From Trichomonas tenax (taxonomy: Eukaryota; Parabasalia; Trichomonadida; Trichomonadidae), in contig JALKBU010000288.1 in NCBI GenBank assembly GCA_023091735.1, positions 1 through 51,526 on the forward strand: a stretch of DNA of 51,526 bases, given 5' to 3'. Made by a program: the position numbers and the translations under genes. The notes under the pieces are model-generated. The model was not told the origin of the DNA. It was given only the letters and a program-made list of their open reading frames with translations, and did no database searches. This document shows positions 1 through 9,523 of this stretch, in pieces (position 1 is the first letter of the stretch; every line of letters begins with the position of its first letter).

Positions 1-521
1 TAATATTGAATAATATATTTTTCATGCTTTATATATCCACAGCATTTTAGATGGGAAAATTTTTCATTTGCCACCAAAATTAGACCTTAAATATTCATAC
101 TGGTGGAGAAAAATCGAGATGTTTGAGCAGGCGTAGAAAATTCAGTGACGCCTCTGAAGCCGATGTTCAAAAAAACATATTAAATATTGATCGTCATGAA
201 AAATATAATAAATATTAATAAATTGATCTCTTTCAATGGTAGATTAAATCTGTGAGATAATGGGAAAATATTTATATGAATAGAAATGAAAATTAATGAA
301 GAATGAGTGAATGCTGGAGTGAATTTGAAAAATCACTTAATGAATATTGAACATCAATAAAATTATAAAATTTAGCGATATGCTCACTTTTTCAATGATA
401 ATATGGTTCTAGAGATAAATAAGAATATAGTTATATGGGATAAATTGCCAAATAATGAAGAATGAGTAATTGCTGAGTGAGTGTCAGTTTTCTCAATAAG
501 GTTATTCAAATGCATTCAGGA
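1..521. other. AT-rich intergenic region with diverged direct repeats
   Basis: No convincing gene is seen. Two related segments at 295-324 and 454-482 share the core AATGAAGAATGAGT followed by a TGCTG-AGTGA-like tail, and are about 159 bp apart. A 6-bp-arm hairpin (AGGCGT/ACGCCT) lies near 130-155. The end of this stretch would be the promoter of the ankyrin-repeat gene. Confidence 0.5.
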
Positions 522-612
522 ATGAGTGATATAGACTTATCTCCTGCGGCGATCCACGACTTTCTGACTCGCGCAGGCGGCATTGACGAATTGATTGTTC
601 ATTTTGTCTGTT
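522..612 (+). other. Possible 5' exon of the ankyrin-repeat gene
   Basis: The frame from ATG 522 reads MSDIDLSPAAIHDF and continues for about 30 residues of normal composition. It then runs into AT-rich sequence and a TAA at 654. The downstream ankyrin frame is open from about 637 but has no ATG before 730. A candidate donor GTCTGT begins near 606 and a candidate acceptor is the AG of CGATAG at 683. Both are non-canonical for trichomonads, so this exon is a guess. Confidence 0.3.
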
Positions 613-729
613 ATAACATTCATTTTTTTGATATGATATTCTTCATTTTGTAATAAACCACTTTCATTTCATTGCATCGATAGAGGGAACATAGAATCGC
701 TTAAGATACTTATTGCTGCGGGCTGTTCG

Positions 730-2118
730 ATGAAAGGACTTCTGCATTACGCAATGCAGAAAGAAAACAAGGAAATATTTGATTACTTGCTCTCAATGGA
801 ATTGGATATAAACGAACTCAACGAAGAGAACCAAACTCCGTTGATTTACGCCGTCAAATTTAATATGAATTATTACGTTTCTTGTTTATTAAAGCATAAC
901 GCTGACACATCCATTCCTGACAACTACGGATGCACTCCGCTGCTGTGCTCCGTTCAAAATAACAACTTTGCTATTGCAAAAAGTCTGTTAGAAGCTGGAT
1001 CTCCAACATCTTCGCCAAAATACGAACTATCGCCTTTATATGTCGCCATTCAACACAAATTTATACCTCTCGTCTATTTACTTATACAATTCGGCGCTAG
1101 TCCGAATTTAAATAACGGAGAATCCTATTTACTTCAAGAATCAGTGCAAACGAATTCTGTTGATATTTTCAAGTGCCTTCTCGCGAACGGAGCTACTGGC
1201 AAAGGATTTTCGCCAAATAGCGTTCCAACAGATTTTAAGTTGATTTACGACCAATGGTCAACGACACCGATCGAAGATGAGACATTAAACGCATCTTTGG
1301 AGGATTATGAACACCAACTGAGTGCTTTGAATGACGAATATTCAGCATTATACGTTAAAATGCAAAGTTTTATTTCGAAAGTTCCAAACACGAATTTCGA
1401 CAACCAACTCATTACTCCTGTGTTGAACACACAGAACAGCATCATCTCTGCTTTCTCTGCTTTCGCTAAGAAGCTCCACAATCTCGGAAGAGTCGTTTTA
1501 AAAAAGAGATTAAGTTTCATCGATGTTCAATTCGACGCTTTAAGTTCAAGCGAGAAAAAGCACATCGAAGAGTTGTTCAATGAGGACGAAAGCCAATGGT
1601 ATAATTTATTAGAACTCTCAAAGGCTTTAATGCACGCTGACATGAAGATTTTCGATCCAAGCAGCATCGCGGACATCAAAAATCAAATTCAAGCATTTCC
1701 AACAAAAAGACAAACAGTTATCGGGGAGAAACAGAAAGTAGAAGGAGAAAACTTAAACAGGGCGCGACACCAGTTGGCGTTCTTGAATGTCGTGTTGGAG
1801 AAATTCGATAGTTTGGCAAATATCGTGCTCAGTGGTTTTAAGGAGTTCAAAGAAGCTGTTTTTGCCGTGTTGAACAAAGCGATTGATGCTCTGAATTCAT
1901 TCAAGCAGACGCTCATCGACATCAGACAGACAAGCTTCGACATTGTGCTCAATAAGCCAGAGCAAATGAGAGAAGACAACGATGCAAGGATTGAAAACAT
2001 CTGCTCGAGTCAATGTGACAAGATTCAGGTCGATATCACATTCGTGGAGTGGCAGAAGGAGCAGTTCACGTCGCTGTCGATCCTGTTGGAGAGGTGCTTA
2101 AGGATGTGCATTCAGTAG
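730..2118 (+). CDS. Ankyrin-repeat protein with helical C-terminal domain
   Basis: The first ~150 residues hold about four ankyrin repeats, seen as repeated TPL(I/L)xAV and LLxxGAxxx patterns (for example NQTPLIYAVKFN, GCTPLLCSVQNN and ASPNLNNGES). The remaining ~270 residues are predicted helical with no recognised domain. Ankyrin repeats are protein-binding scaffolds and give no specific function. The first ATG in frame is at 730, but ankyrin-like coding (GNIESLKILIAAGC) continues upstream in the same frame to about 684. An ATG at 522 opens a different frame of about 27 protein-like residues. The gene may therefore have a 5' exon (522 to ~612) and an AT-rich intron of about 70 bp, or have lost its start. 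No canonical ACTAACACACAG acceptor is present. Alternatively, TCATT motifs at 664 and 669 could be initiators serving the 730 ATG directly. Confidence 0.8.
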   Translation: MKGLLHYAMQKENKEIFDYLLSMELDINELNEENQTPLIYAVKFNMNYYVSCLLKHNADTSIPDNYGCTPLLCSVQNNNFAIAKSLLEAGSPTSSPKYELSPLYVAIQHKFIPLVYLLIQFGASPNLNNGESYLLQESVQTNSVDIFKCLLANGATGKGFSPNSVPTDFKLIYDQWSTTPIEDETLNASLEDYEHQLSALNDEYSALYVKMQSFISKVPNTNFDNQLITPVLNTQNSIISAFSAFAKKLHNLGRVVLKKRLSFIDVQFDALSSSEKKHIEELFNEDESQWYNLLELSKALMHADMKIFDPSSIADIKNQIQAFPTKRQTVIGEKQKVEGENLNRARHQLAFLNVVLEKFDSLANIVLSGFKEFKEAVFAVLNKAIDALNSFKQTLIDIRQTSFDIVLNKPEQMREDNDARIENICSSQCDKIQVDITFVEWQKEQFTSLSILLERCLRMCIQ

Positions 2119-2630
2119 TTTGATTATTATTTATTTAGTGTTATTTATTTGTAAAATTATCTTATTATTTACGAAATGTTCGAGATTGATACTTTGAGCA
2201 ATAATGAGAATATCTTTGTTGGCTCATTCTTGAGAAATCTCGATTCTAAAAGAAAAAATAGCATAAAATATTACCAAAACTGCGCATGTTTCATTCTAAA
2301 ATATGTCACAATGGAAGAATAAGAATTATTAATAACAATCCATCATTTATTTTATGCTGTTTTTAATGATAATAACCTAATTTTGGAATTTTTCAAGTAA
2401 AAAGATTAAGTTTTTTATATATCTCATTTTTAAATTTCAACAAAACTGATTTAGTTTCGGGCTTTTAAAACACGCAAAACAGAGAGAAAAGGCACAACTT
2501 CATGAAACCTACACAGCATTGTCATTAAACAACAGTAATGTAGCGTATTTTTATAAGAAAGAAGTAAAAAAAGTGAAAAACTAACAAAATTCTGCTGAAT
2601 AAAATAATGTTTTAAACTTAGATAAGACGC
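2119..2630. other. Convergent 3' intergenic region
   Basis: AT-rich sequence between the 3' ends of the ankyrin-repeat gene and beta-tubulin. TAAA-type polyadenylation signals are plentiful on both strands. No reading frame, repeat or RNA gene was recognised. Confidence 0.5.
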
Positions 2631-3968
2631 TTAAGCCTCGGCATCCTCGTCCTCTTCGCCTTCGCCCTGTTCATCGACACCAGCTGACTCGTACATTTCG
2701 TACTCCTGGATGAGGTCTGTCATGTTGGAGCGAGCTTCATCGAATTCGACTGTCTCGAGACCCTCGTTGACGTACCAGTGGATGAAGGCACGGCGAGCGT
2801 ACATCTTCTGGAACTGGGAGTCGACACGTGTGAAGAGCTCACGGAAGGCTGTTGTGTTGCCGATGAATGTAGCAGCCATCTTGAGACCACGTGGTGGGAT
2901 ATCGCAGATAGCGGACTTGACGTTGGATGGGATCCACTCGACGAAGTAGGATGTGTTACGAGATTGGATGTTAAGCATCTGCTCATCGACTTCCTTGGAT
3001 GACATACGGCCACGGAAGTGAGCGGATGCTGTAAGGTAAACACCACGGCGTGGGTCGCAAGCAGCCATCATGTTCTTGTTATCGAAGAGCTGGGATGTGA
3101 GCTCTGGGACTGTGAGAGCGCGGTACTGCTGGGAGCCGCGGGATGTGAGTGGAGCGAAGCCAACGATGAAGAAGTGGAGACGTGGGAATGGAACAAGGTT
3201 GACAGCGAGCTTACGAAGGTCGGAGTTGAGCTGACCTGGGAAGCGGAGGGCGCATGTTGTGCCAGACATAACCATGGAAACGAGGTGGTTAAGGTCACCA
3301 TATGTTGGTGTTGTGAGCTTGAGTGTACGGAAGCAGATATCGTAGAGAGCCTCGTTATCGATGCAGAAAACTTCATCAGCGGACTCGACAAGCTGGTGGA
3401 CGGAGAGTGTGCAGTTGTATGGCTCGACGACTGTATCAGAAACCTTTGGAGATGGGACGATGGAGTATGTCGAGAGGATACGATCTGGGTACTCTTCACG
3501 GAGCTTGTTGAGAAGGAGTGTGCCTAAGCCAGCGCCTGTGCCACCACCGAGGGAGTGGACGAGCTGGAAGCCCTGAAGGCAGTCGCAGGACTCGGCCTCC
3601 TTACGGATGACATCGAGGATGGACTCGCAGAGTTCTTGACCCTCTGTGTAGTAGCCCTTAGCCCAGTTGTTACCAGCACCAGACTGGCCGAAGACGAAGT
3701 TATCTGGGCGGAAAAGCTGACCGAACTGGCCAGCACGGACGGAGTCCATTGTGCCTGGTTCAAGGTCGACAAGGATAGCACGTGGGACGTACTTGCCGCC
3801 TGTAGCCTCGTTGTAGTAGACGTTGATGCGCTCGAGCTGAAGATCTGAGTCACCATGGTAGGAGCCTGTTGGGTCGATGCCGTGCTCGTCGGAGATGACC
3901 TCCCAGAACTTAGCGCCGATCTGGTTGCCACACTGTCCAGCTTGGATGTGAACGATTTCACGAACCAT
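2631..3968 (-). CDS. Beta-tubulin
   Basis: The 445 residues are full length and align by eye to beta-tubulin throughout. The protein forms the beta subunit of the GTP-binding tubulin dimer of cytoplasmic, spindle and flagellar microtubules. Visible landmarks are the tubulin signature GGGTGAG at residues 141-147, the nucleotide-contact segment GQCGNQ at 11-16, VDLEPGTMD near 68-75, and an acidic C-terminal tail ([10 protein letters not shown]). The protein begins MVREI, with one extra residue relative to the common MREI. At positions equivalent to 198 and 200, in DEVFCID, it has Glu and Phe, and at the position equivalent to 167 it has Tyr. Coding DNA is clearly more GC-rich than its flanks, as expected for a highly expressed gene. 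Initiator-like motifs lie just upstream of the ATG. Confidence 0.98.
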   Translation of the reverse strand: MVREIVHIQAGQCGNQIGAKFWEVISDEHGIDPTGSYHGDSDLQLERINVYYNEATGGKYVPRAILVDLEPGTMDSVRAGQFGQLFRPDNFVFGQSGAGNNWAKGYYTEGQELCESILDVIRKEAESCDCLQGFQLVHSLGGGTGAGLGTLLLNKLREEYPDRILSTYSIVPSPKVSDTVVEPYNCTLSVHQLVESADEVFCIDNEALYDICFRTLKLTTPTYGDLNHLVSMVMSGTTCALRFPGQLNSDLRKLAVNLVPFPRLHFFIVGFAPLTSRGSQQYRALTVPELTSQLFDNKNMMAACDPRRGVYLTASAHFRGRMSSKEVDEQMLNIQSRNTSYFVEWIPSNVKSAICDIPPRGLKMAATFIGNTTAFRELFTRVDSQFQKMYARRAFIHWYVNEGLETVEFDEARSNMTDLIQEYEMYESAGVDEQGEGEEDEDAEA

Positions 3969-3970
3969 GT

Positions 3971-3981
3971 TGTGAGAATGA
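3971..3981 (-). promoter_or_regulatory. Initiator (TCAYW) of beta-tubulin
   Basis: On the minus strand the 5' flank reads TCATTCTCACAAC then ATG. TCATT (3981-3977) and TCACA (3975-3971) both fit the trichomonad initiator TCA(+1)Y(T/A). The first would place the start site about 11 nt upstream of the ATG, the short leader typical of these organisms. Confidence 0.65.
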
Positions 3982-4839
3982 TTAAAAACGTTTTTGGCGG
4001 TTTATTTGAATTCATTCAAAAGAAATCGTTTACAATTTCTCTATTTTTCTTTTTCGTTTTTTCCTTTATATTTATGTTTGCAATGTTATAAGATCCATAT
4101 ATTCCGGGTTTTTGCGGGAAAATCGCTTTTGTGGTGAATATGTGGTAAGCTAACAGTAGATTGCTTATATTTTGAGTTTGAAGTGTTTTTGTGGAGATAG
4201 GGGAGTTTATTTAACCTTATTCATTTCCATTGGCGTGTGAAACTGAGTGTCAGTATTTGAGCATCTGAAGCTATTCTCACATTAGACCTGAAATCTTCTT
4301 TCTTTTTACAATTTTATAGCACTTTAACTTTAATACCCAAATCAACTTACATTATTGAAGATTACTATTCATATGCATATATTCACATTGCTTTTGGAGT
4401 AACGAATTCTTTGCATTATATTTATGAAATCATATTTTATAACAAATCTTGATTTTGAATAATATAATAATGAATGCAATCATCATTGTTTAGCTTGATA
4501 AAACACTTCTTTATCGAATTTCTAGATAGTTATACTGCTTAAATAAGCTTAGAATGAATTATTGCTGATAGCGATCAATGATGTAGTTTTATAAAACAAG
4601 GAAGAAAATATCACTTGAGAAGTTCCTCAATATGAGTAAGGTGTTCAATTCTCGGATATAAACATACAGAAATCAAGGAGTTGTATCTAAATATTTAATA
4701 CAAAAGCTATAGTTTTATATATTGGTTTAAATCATTTTCAATTTTGATATATATAATGTTATTTTAGTTGCTTGATCAAGTCATTTTATTTAATATCAAT
4801 AATTTTCATAAGAAACAGGAGTCACAAATCATAGTTTGA
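3982..4839. other. AT-rich promoter and intergenic region
   Basis: Upstream flank of beta-tubulin, with no convincing coding frame. An M3-like GGCGGTTT occurs on the plus strand near 3996-4003, in the opposite orientation to the tubulin gene, so its relevance is unclear. The rest is AT-rich without clear structure. Confidence 0.4.
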
Positions 4840-6900
4840 TTAAGGGTTCACTCGGTAAAACGAAAAGTCCTCAAATTTAGAGGTCTGTTCGAATTGCCAG
4901 AGGGTTACCAGGCACACTAGCGAGACTGAACTCGTGCAGCATGCATCTGTGAGGATTTTCTAGTAACTTTGTCGCAGAGAGTGAAGCTTCTGTCGGTAAA
5001 AATTAGGGGTCAGGAAAAAAGTACCTCATTTTTCGATTTTTTTGGTTTTTTGGAACAAGTTTGAATAGTATTGTTTTTGGAGGCTGGCTCTTTGTGTGTA
5101 TACTATTTGTTAGATTTTAAGATATGCTACAGCCTTAAAAATGCCTAAAATCAATCTAAATTTTGAGATATTATATTCAAAAAATTTAAAAAGCGATTTT
5201 ATGTGATTAATCGATTTAATGGCATATGTAATCTATATATCTGATATTATTTTGCAAAAATAATATAAAGTTATTTATAACCTTATGTAGCAAAATTGAA
5301 TGGTCGTCAATTTTTTTGTACGTTAATTTTGCTCGACAAAATTATAAACGAAGGAAAATCTTACAGAAGATTGCAAATGGACTCTAGCAGAAGTGTGCTG
5401 AAGTTCACTACGCACCGGACATTCTCAACTCAATTCACTAGATAATATCAAAGCTTTTGAAAATAATTACCACAATTTAATATCTTACTCAAATTCAGCG
5501 TCTAAAACCCTTCTGGCAAATGCTAAAAACGCAAGCCAATGCTATTCCTTCACTCATCATTATACTTCAAAATCGCAAAATATTATCTTTTCACAAAGGC
5601 AGTGACACTCCAAAAAAGTGAGCTCGGGAGTGTTATTGAGTTAATATCTTCCTAGCAAGAAGGGTTCAAAGTTGGGAAATGATATACAATGTTGCTATAC
5701 AGGTATTTTATATAACTTGAATAATAGAATAGTAATTAAAAAAGGAAATTAAAAGAAAAATTAGATTTATTATGATTAGCTTATTATTAATGATTAATGT
5801 GCTGTTTGATAATTAAATATAATAGATTAAAGGTTGGTATGCAGAAACAAGGGTATTACTCGTAAAAATAGTACATCCAACGATCATGAGAATGTAAAAA
5901 TAAAGTCAGCTTACTGGATGTATCATGCTCAGTGAAAGGTGCGAAAAAATTGTGTTAAAAGTCGAGATTTGGATCACATTTCCATGAATATAGGATGAAA
6001 TATCAGTTAAAAAGGGCCAGCAGCTTCTGATGTAGTACACATTTGTAACAAGATCTGCAATTTTGAAGAGAAAAAAATAACGAAGAATCATATTTTTGAA
6101 TTTTAGAACTCGATCGAAAATTATAAAGTCAAATACACAGGCTATGATTTGTGTGACTGTTATGATATTCTATGTAGCTCAGAATCAAGAATTACACGAA
6201 AAATAAATTAATTGTGATATTTATCAAATTTTTAACGTCTATGTCAAAAAACATATTCTTATGTATACTCGTTGATTACCAACAAGCGCAATATGTTTAT
6301 CGAAAAACAATTTAGATCTCCTTAATATTATCGATAATAATCCATAGACATTATGAGTATGGTTGCAACTAGCCTATTATATGCTGTTTACACTAAAAAT
6401 GAAATACACAAATTCATATATTGTTGATAACATCCATAGTTTCCTAAAATACAGAAAATACTGTGATGTTGTATGTTTTATCTGCAGTTAGCGATGAAAG
6501 CATGCTCAATGCTTCTCAAACGTCAAAAATTATCCATGCAATTTCGATATCGAGAACAATTGCTGTCCTGTCAGAAGAAAGGAATCGACAAATATAATCA
6601 GCATCGGATATGGATTGATTTTAGCACGGGTCGAAAAAATTGAGTTTCTCATCATGAAACCCCTGAGTGAACATCATGAGCTTTTTTACAAAAATTCAAA
6701 TGCTCGGCTTTACAAAATTCAACATATCTCAGGAAAGAGAGGAAAGAATTATCACATACCGTAGGCGTTATTGTAGAAAGATATGTGTAGTATATATTAG
6801 TCAATGTGATCATTAAATGTTATCTATTCTGTATGGAGATATATCGACTAGAAGTTGGGCCAAATTGAGAGCTTTTTCATCTCACCGAGTGAACTCTTAA
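4840..6900. mobile_element. Decayed transposon-like element with terminal inverted repeats
   Basis: The left end reads TTAAGGGTTCACTCGGT. The reverse complement of the right end reads TTAAGAGTTCACTCGGT. Similarity continues inward for roughly another 20 bp (a GAAAA(A)G stretch, then CTCAA..TTT), with mostly transition differences. Inverted repeats of about 28-40 bp flanked by TTAA (or by TA, if the repeat starts at AGGG) are the ends expected of a cut-and-paste DNA transposon. Tc1/mariner elements duplicate TA and piggyBac elements duplicate TTAA; the sequence alone does not separate the two. The 2 kb interior has no long open frame and no recognised transposase, so it is non-autonomous or decayed. 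Parts of 4880-5000 and 6480-6720 are richer in GC than their surroundings. Confidence 0.6.
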
Positions 6901-7319
6901 ATCCTTATGAGGTGTAATCATAATATTATTAGGCGAATCACCATCATGAGGATACATAGATATCACATATATCAGTATTCAAGAATATATGTGATAATTT
7001 AGGAATTTCAAAATGCTGTCTCATCTTTCACATTAATGGTCTTCGAAATCATGTAAACCGTGTCGAAATATATATGTTTCGAGCTTCTTAAGAGTTTAAC
7101 ATTTTCTAATTACAAAAAGGAAATATCAAAGCTAATTACAATTAAAAAGAATAAATTTATACTATACACTTACGCACTGACTTAATATATTTGCATGATA
7201 AAGGTAATATTCCTTGAAAATACAAACAGATAAATTATGATACCGGATACAACATAAAAGAGAGCTGAAATACATCAAACACAAACTGATATGACATGGA
7301 TAACAATATACAATGTGTC
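6901..7319. other. AT-rich intergenic region
   Basis: Sequence between the right end of the inverted-repeat element and the 3' end of the phosphatase gene. Nothing coding or structured was recognised. Confidence 0.5.
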
Positions 7320-8417
7320 TTACTCATCATGACGCTTCAGGAGCAAATTAGCAACGAATGACTTATTAGCCTTGATTGTAGGAAGCACAGGCATAGCATT
7401 GATGAATAGAGAAGCTCTGCGAAGGTTTTTGCCTCTTCCGCACTTGTGAACCAACGATCTCGCCATAGCTCTTGGATTTGGAGAATTGATTCTCCTTTGT
7501 ATCTTTGTCATTATGTAGGCTTTGATCTGTGTGTTCTCATCAATGTACAGTAATCCTGCATAATTGTCGTTATCTTTACTATAGTTCGATGAAGAGAAGA
7601 CTGTGTAAAGGAGTCCATCCCAGTGTTTGCATATGCCACCCTCAATGCATTGATGTCCGCGAATGATTTGCTTTAATTGTGACGATTTTAAGAACTCAAT
7701 CGTAGAATTAAGGCCAAAGTAGTTTCCTGTGCCTCTGTTTGATGGCAAAAAGTGAGATATTCCGTTCATTGGGTCGCTCCACAGGAGATCTTTGATCATT
7801 GGAGTAAAGTCATTCGAATTTAGAGGTCGTTGGATCCTTCTGATTTGCTGAATGTCCGATAAATATTCAGAGATTCCTCCGTGGACGCAGAATATGGCCT
7901 TATCGATGATGGCAGCGAGAGGTAAATAATTAAACATATGTTGGAATTTCATGAACATGGTATCATCGTAGGAACGTAAAACTTCTTGCTTGAAGCCGTA
8001 TACAGAACTGACTGTTAATTCTTCGTGATTGCCTCTTAAGAGGAAAACATTTTGAGGATATGCAGTTTTCATAGCGCAAAGAAGTGTGATAACAGGGATA
8101 GAGTATTCACCTCTGTCCACGTAATCGCCAAGGAAGAGTATTTTAGTTTTTGGCGGCATTCCGATACGTTTCAAAATATTCATAAGATCGATAATATTCC
8201 CGTGGACGTCACCAATGATATAGATCGGTCCTGTGAGTTCCATCACCATTTCATCCTGCTTCAAAAACTCCACTGTACGCTCTATCAAATGATATAATAT
8301 TTTTTCGTTGAATAATGGGATCTGTGTCGCAGGGTCGAACTCTGCGGGGTCAAAACTCGGGTTTGAAATGATGTTGTTGTAGAACTCGAAGACGTCTGAT
8401 GTAACATAGTCTGACAT
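7320..8417 (-). CDS. PPP-family serine/threonine phosphatase (PP1-like, divergent)
   Basis: A 365-residue metallophosphatase of the PPP superfamily, which dephosphorylates serine and threonine in proteins using two metal ions. The three PPP signatures are present in order: GDVHGN at residues ~69-74, GDYVDRG at ~96-102 and LLRGNHE at ~125-131. The LWSDP, RGxxxxFG, RGHQ and HGG elements follow, so the metal and phosphate ligands are intact. It differs from typical PP1/PP2A in the stretch usually SAPNYC, which here reads SSSNYSKDNDN, and in GFKQEV in place of the usual Y/F-x-x-E-C. It also carries ~65 extra basic C-terminal residues. A catalytically active but lineage-specific PP1-type enzyme is likely. 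No clear initiator precedes the ATG. Confidence 0.93.
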   Translation of the reverse strand: MSDYVTSDVFEFYNNIISNPSFDPAEFDPATQIPLFNEKILYHLIERTVEFLKQDEMVMELTGPIYIIGDVHGNIIDLMNILKRIGMPPKTKILFLGDYVDRGEYSIPVITLLCAMKTAYPQNVFLLRGNHEELTVSSVYGFKQEVLRSYDDTMFMKFQHMFNYLPLAAIIDKAIFCVHGGISEYLSDIQQIRRIQRPLNSNDFTPMIKDLLWSDPMNGISHFLPSNRGTGNYFGLNSTIEFLKSSQLKQIIRGHQCIEGGICKHWDGLLYTVFSSSNYSKDNDNYAGLLYIDENTQIKAYIMTKIQRRINSPNPRAMARSLVHKCGRGKNLRRASLFINAMPVLPTIKANKSFVANLLLKRHDE

Positions 8418-9523
8418 TTAACTTGTTTGAGAGAAGACAAACAAAATTTTAATAATTCAAAATTCTTGAAATGTCAAAAAACTGTTTATATAAAAAAAGT
8501 GTTTATTAGACGAGAAAAGCAAGGATAAGGAGTGATATTTGAATTCTCCATTCAATATACAGTAAGAGGCTAGAAAATCAGCTGTTTTGATGGTACTTTT
8601 TGGGTGATGAAATTATTTCCTTGGTTGAAAAACGAGAAGAGAAACGGGAGGGTTCTTTGCTGTAGGACAGAAAGCAGGGTGTGTGATTGTGGAAGCGACG
8701 AGGATGGTTAGAACATCATCAAGGACAAACTTTCTCTACCTCCATATGTATTTTACATATCGTCTTGTAAAGTATTCAATTTATGCTAATTTTTCAGGAC
8801 TCAAAATTCTTGTATTTTTATTATAATTTTATTTTCTTATCTTTGATGACCACTAAACTGTAGAATTGAAAATCCCAATTTTTCTTCATTTTCTTATTTA
8901 TCTATACATAACGATGCGATCGTCAGTGTAATATTTTTGTATTGAATTGTAAACTATTGAAAAAATAAATTTTATTTTGAATAACTATATAAAGTATATC
9001 TATGGGAAAATAGTTATGCTGCATCTTTAGGTGGTTGGGCGGAAGAAAAAAAATATTTTTCCATTTTTCATGATAGATAGATTCTGCATTATGTGTTAAT
9101 CCCAAATTCATCAAAATTTGAAAATATTTAGCGAATATCTTTTGTTCATCTTTTATAAATTCAGTTATAATCATGCAAAGATATAACAAATCACCATTTG
9201 AATATATGCTTAAAGTTATAAAGCTCAAACTCAAAGATATTGTGGCGAATTTCAATTGAACGAAATCAACACGGTTTATCAGCACAAACGAGTTAAAAAT
9301 TAAATTAAAAATCATTATGTATAGTCTAACCCCAAAATACCAAAGCTCAAAACCTTAAAATGTTTCTAAAAATACAAGAATGCAAACTATATCTCTTATA
9401 TAACATAAATCAATCTATATATATGATTTCCATAGATAAGTAGAAGGAATTATGTCGTTTATGGCTGAATATAAAGATAAGAATTGAAATTTAATATTTT
9501 TAAGATTGAATGGTATTAAAGAA
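8418..9523. other. AT-rich intergenic region, no gene recognised
   Basis: The right part (8418-8720) is the promoter side of the phosphatase gene and is slightly less AT-rich. The rest is AT-rich. An open frame on the minus strand at 8923-9315 has a biased Ile/Phe/Asn/Leu composition, as expected by chance in such DNA, and was not accepted. Confidence 0.45.

Noticed and set aside
4880..5000. tRNA-like sequence with GTTCGAATTGCC
   Set aside because: The T-arm-like string has no matching acceptor or anticodon stems around it.
6480..6720. Transposase remnant in the right part of the 2-kb inverted-repeat element
   Set aside because: All three plus frames are partly open, but none shows a DDE-type motif order or a stretch resembling mariner or piggyBac transposase.
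8923..9315. 130-codon minus-strand open frame
   Set aside because: Composition is dominated by Ile, Phe, Asn and Leu as expected from AT-rich DNA read by chance; there is no domain, initiator motif or coding-like codon use.
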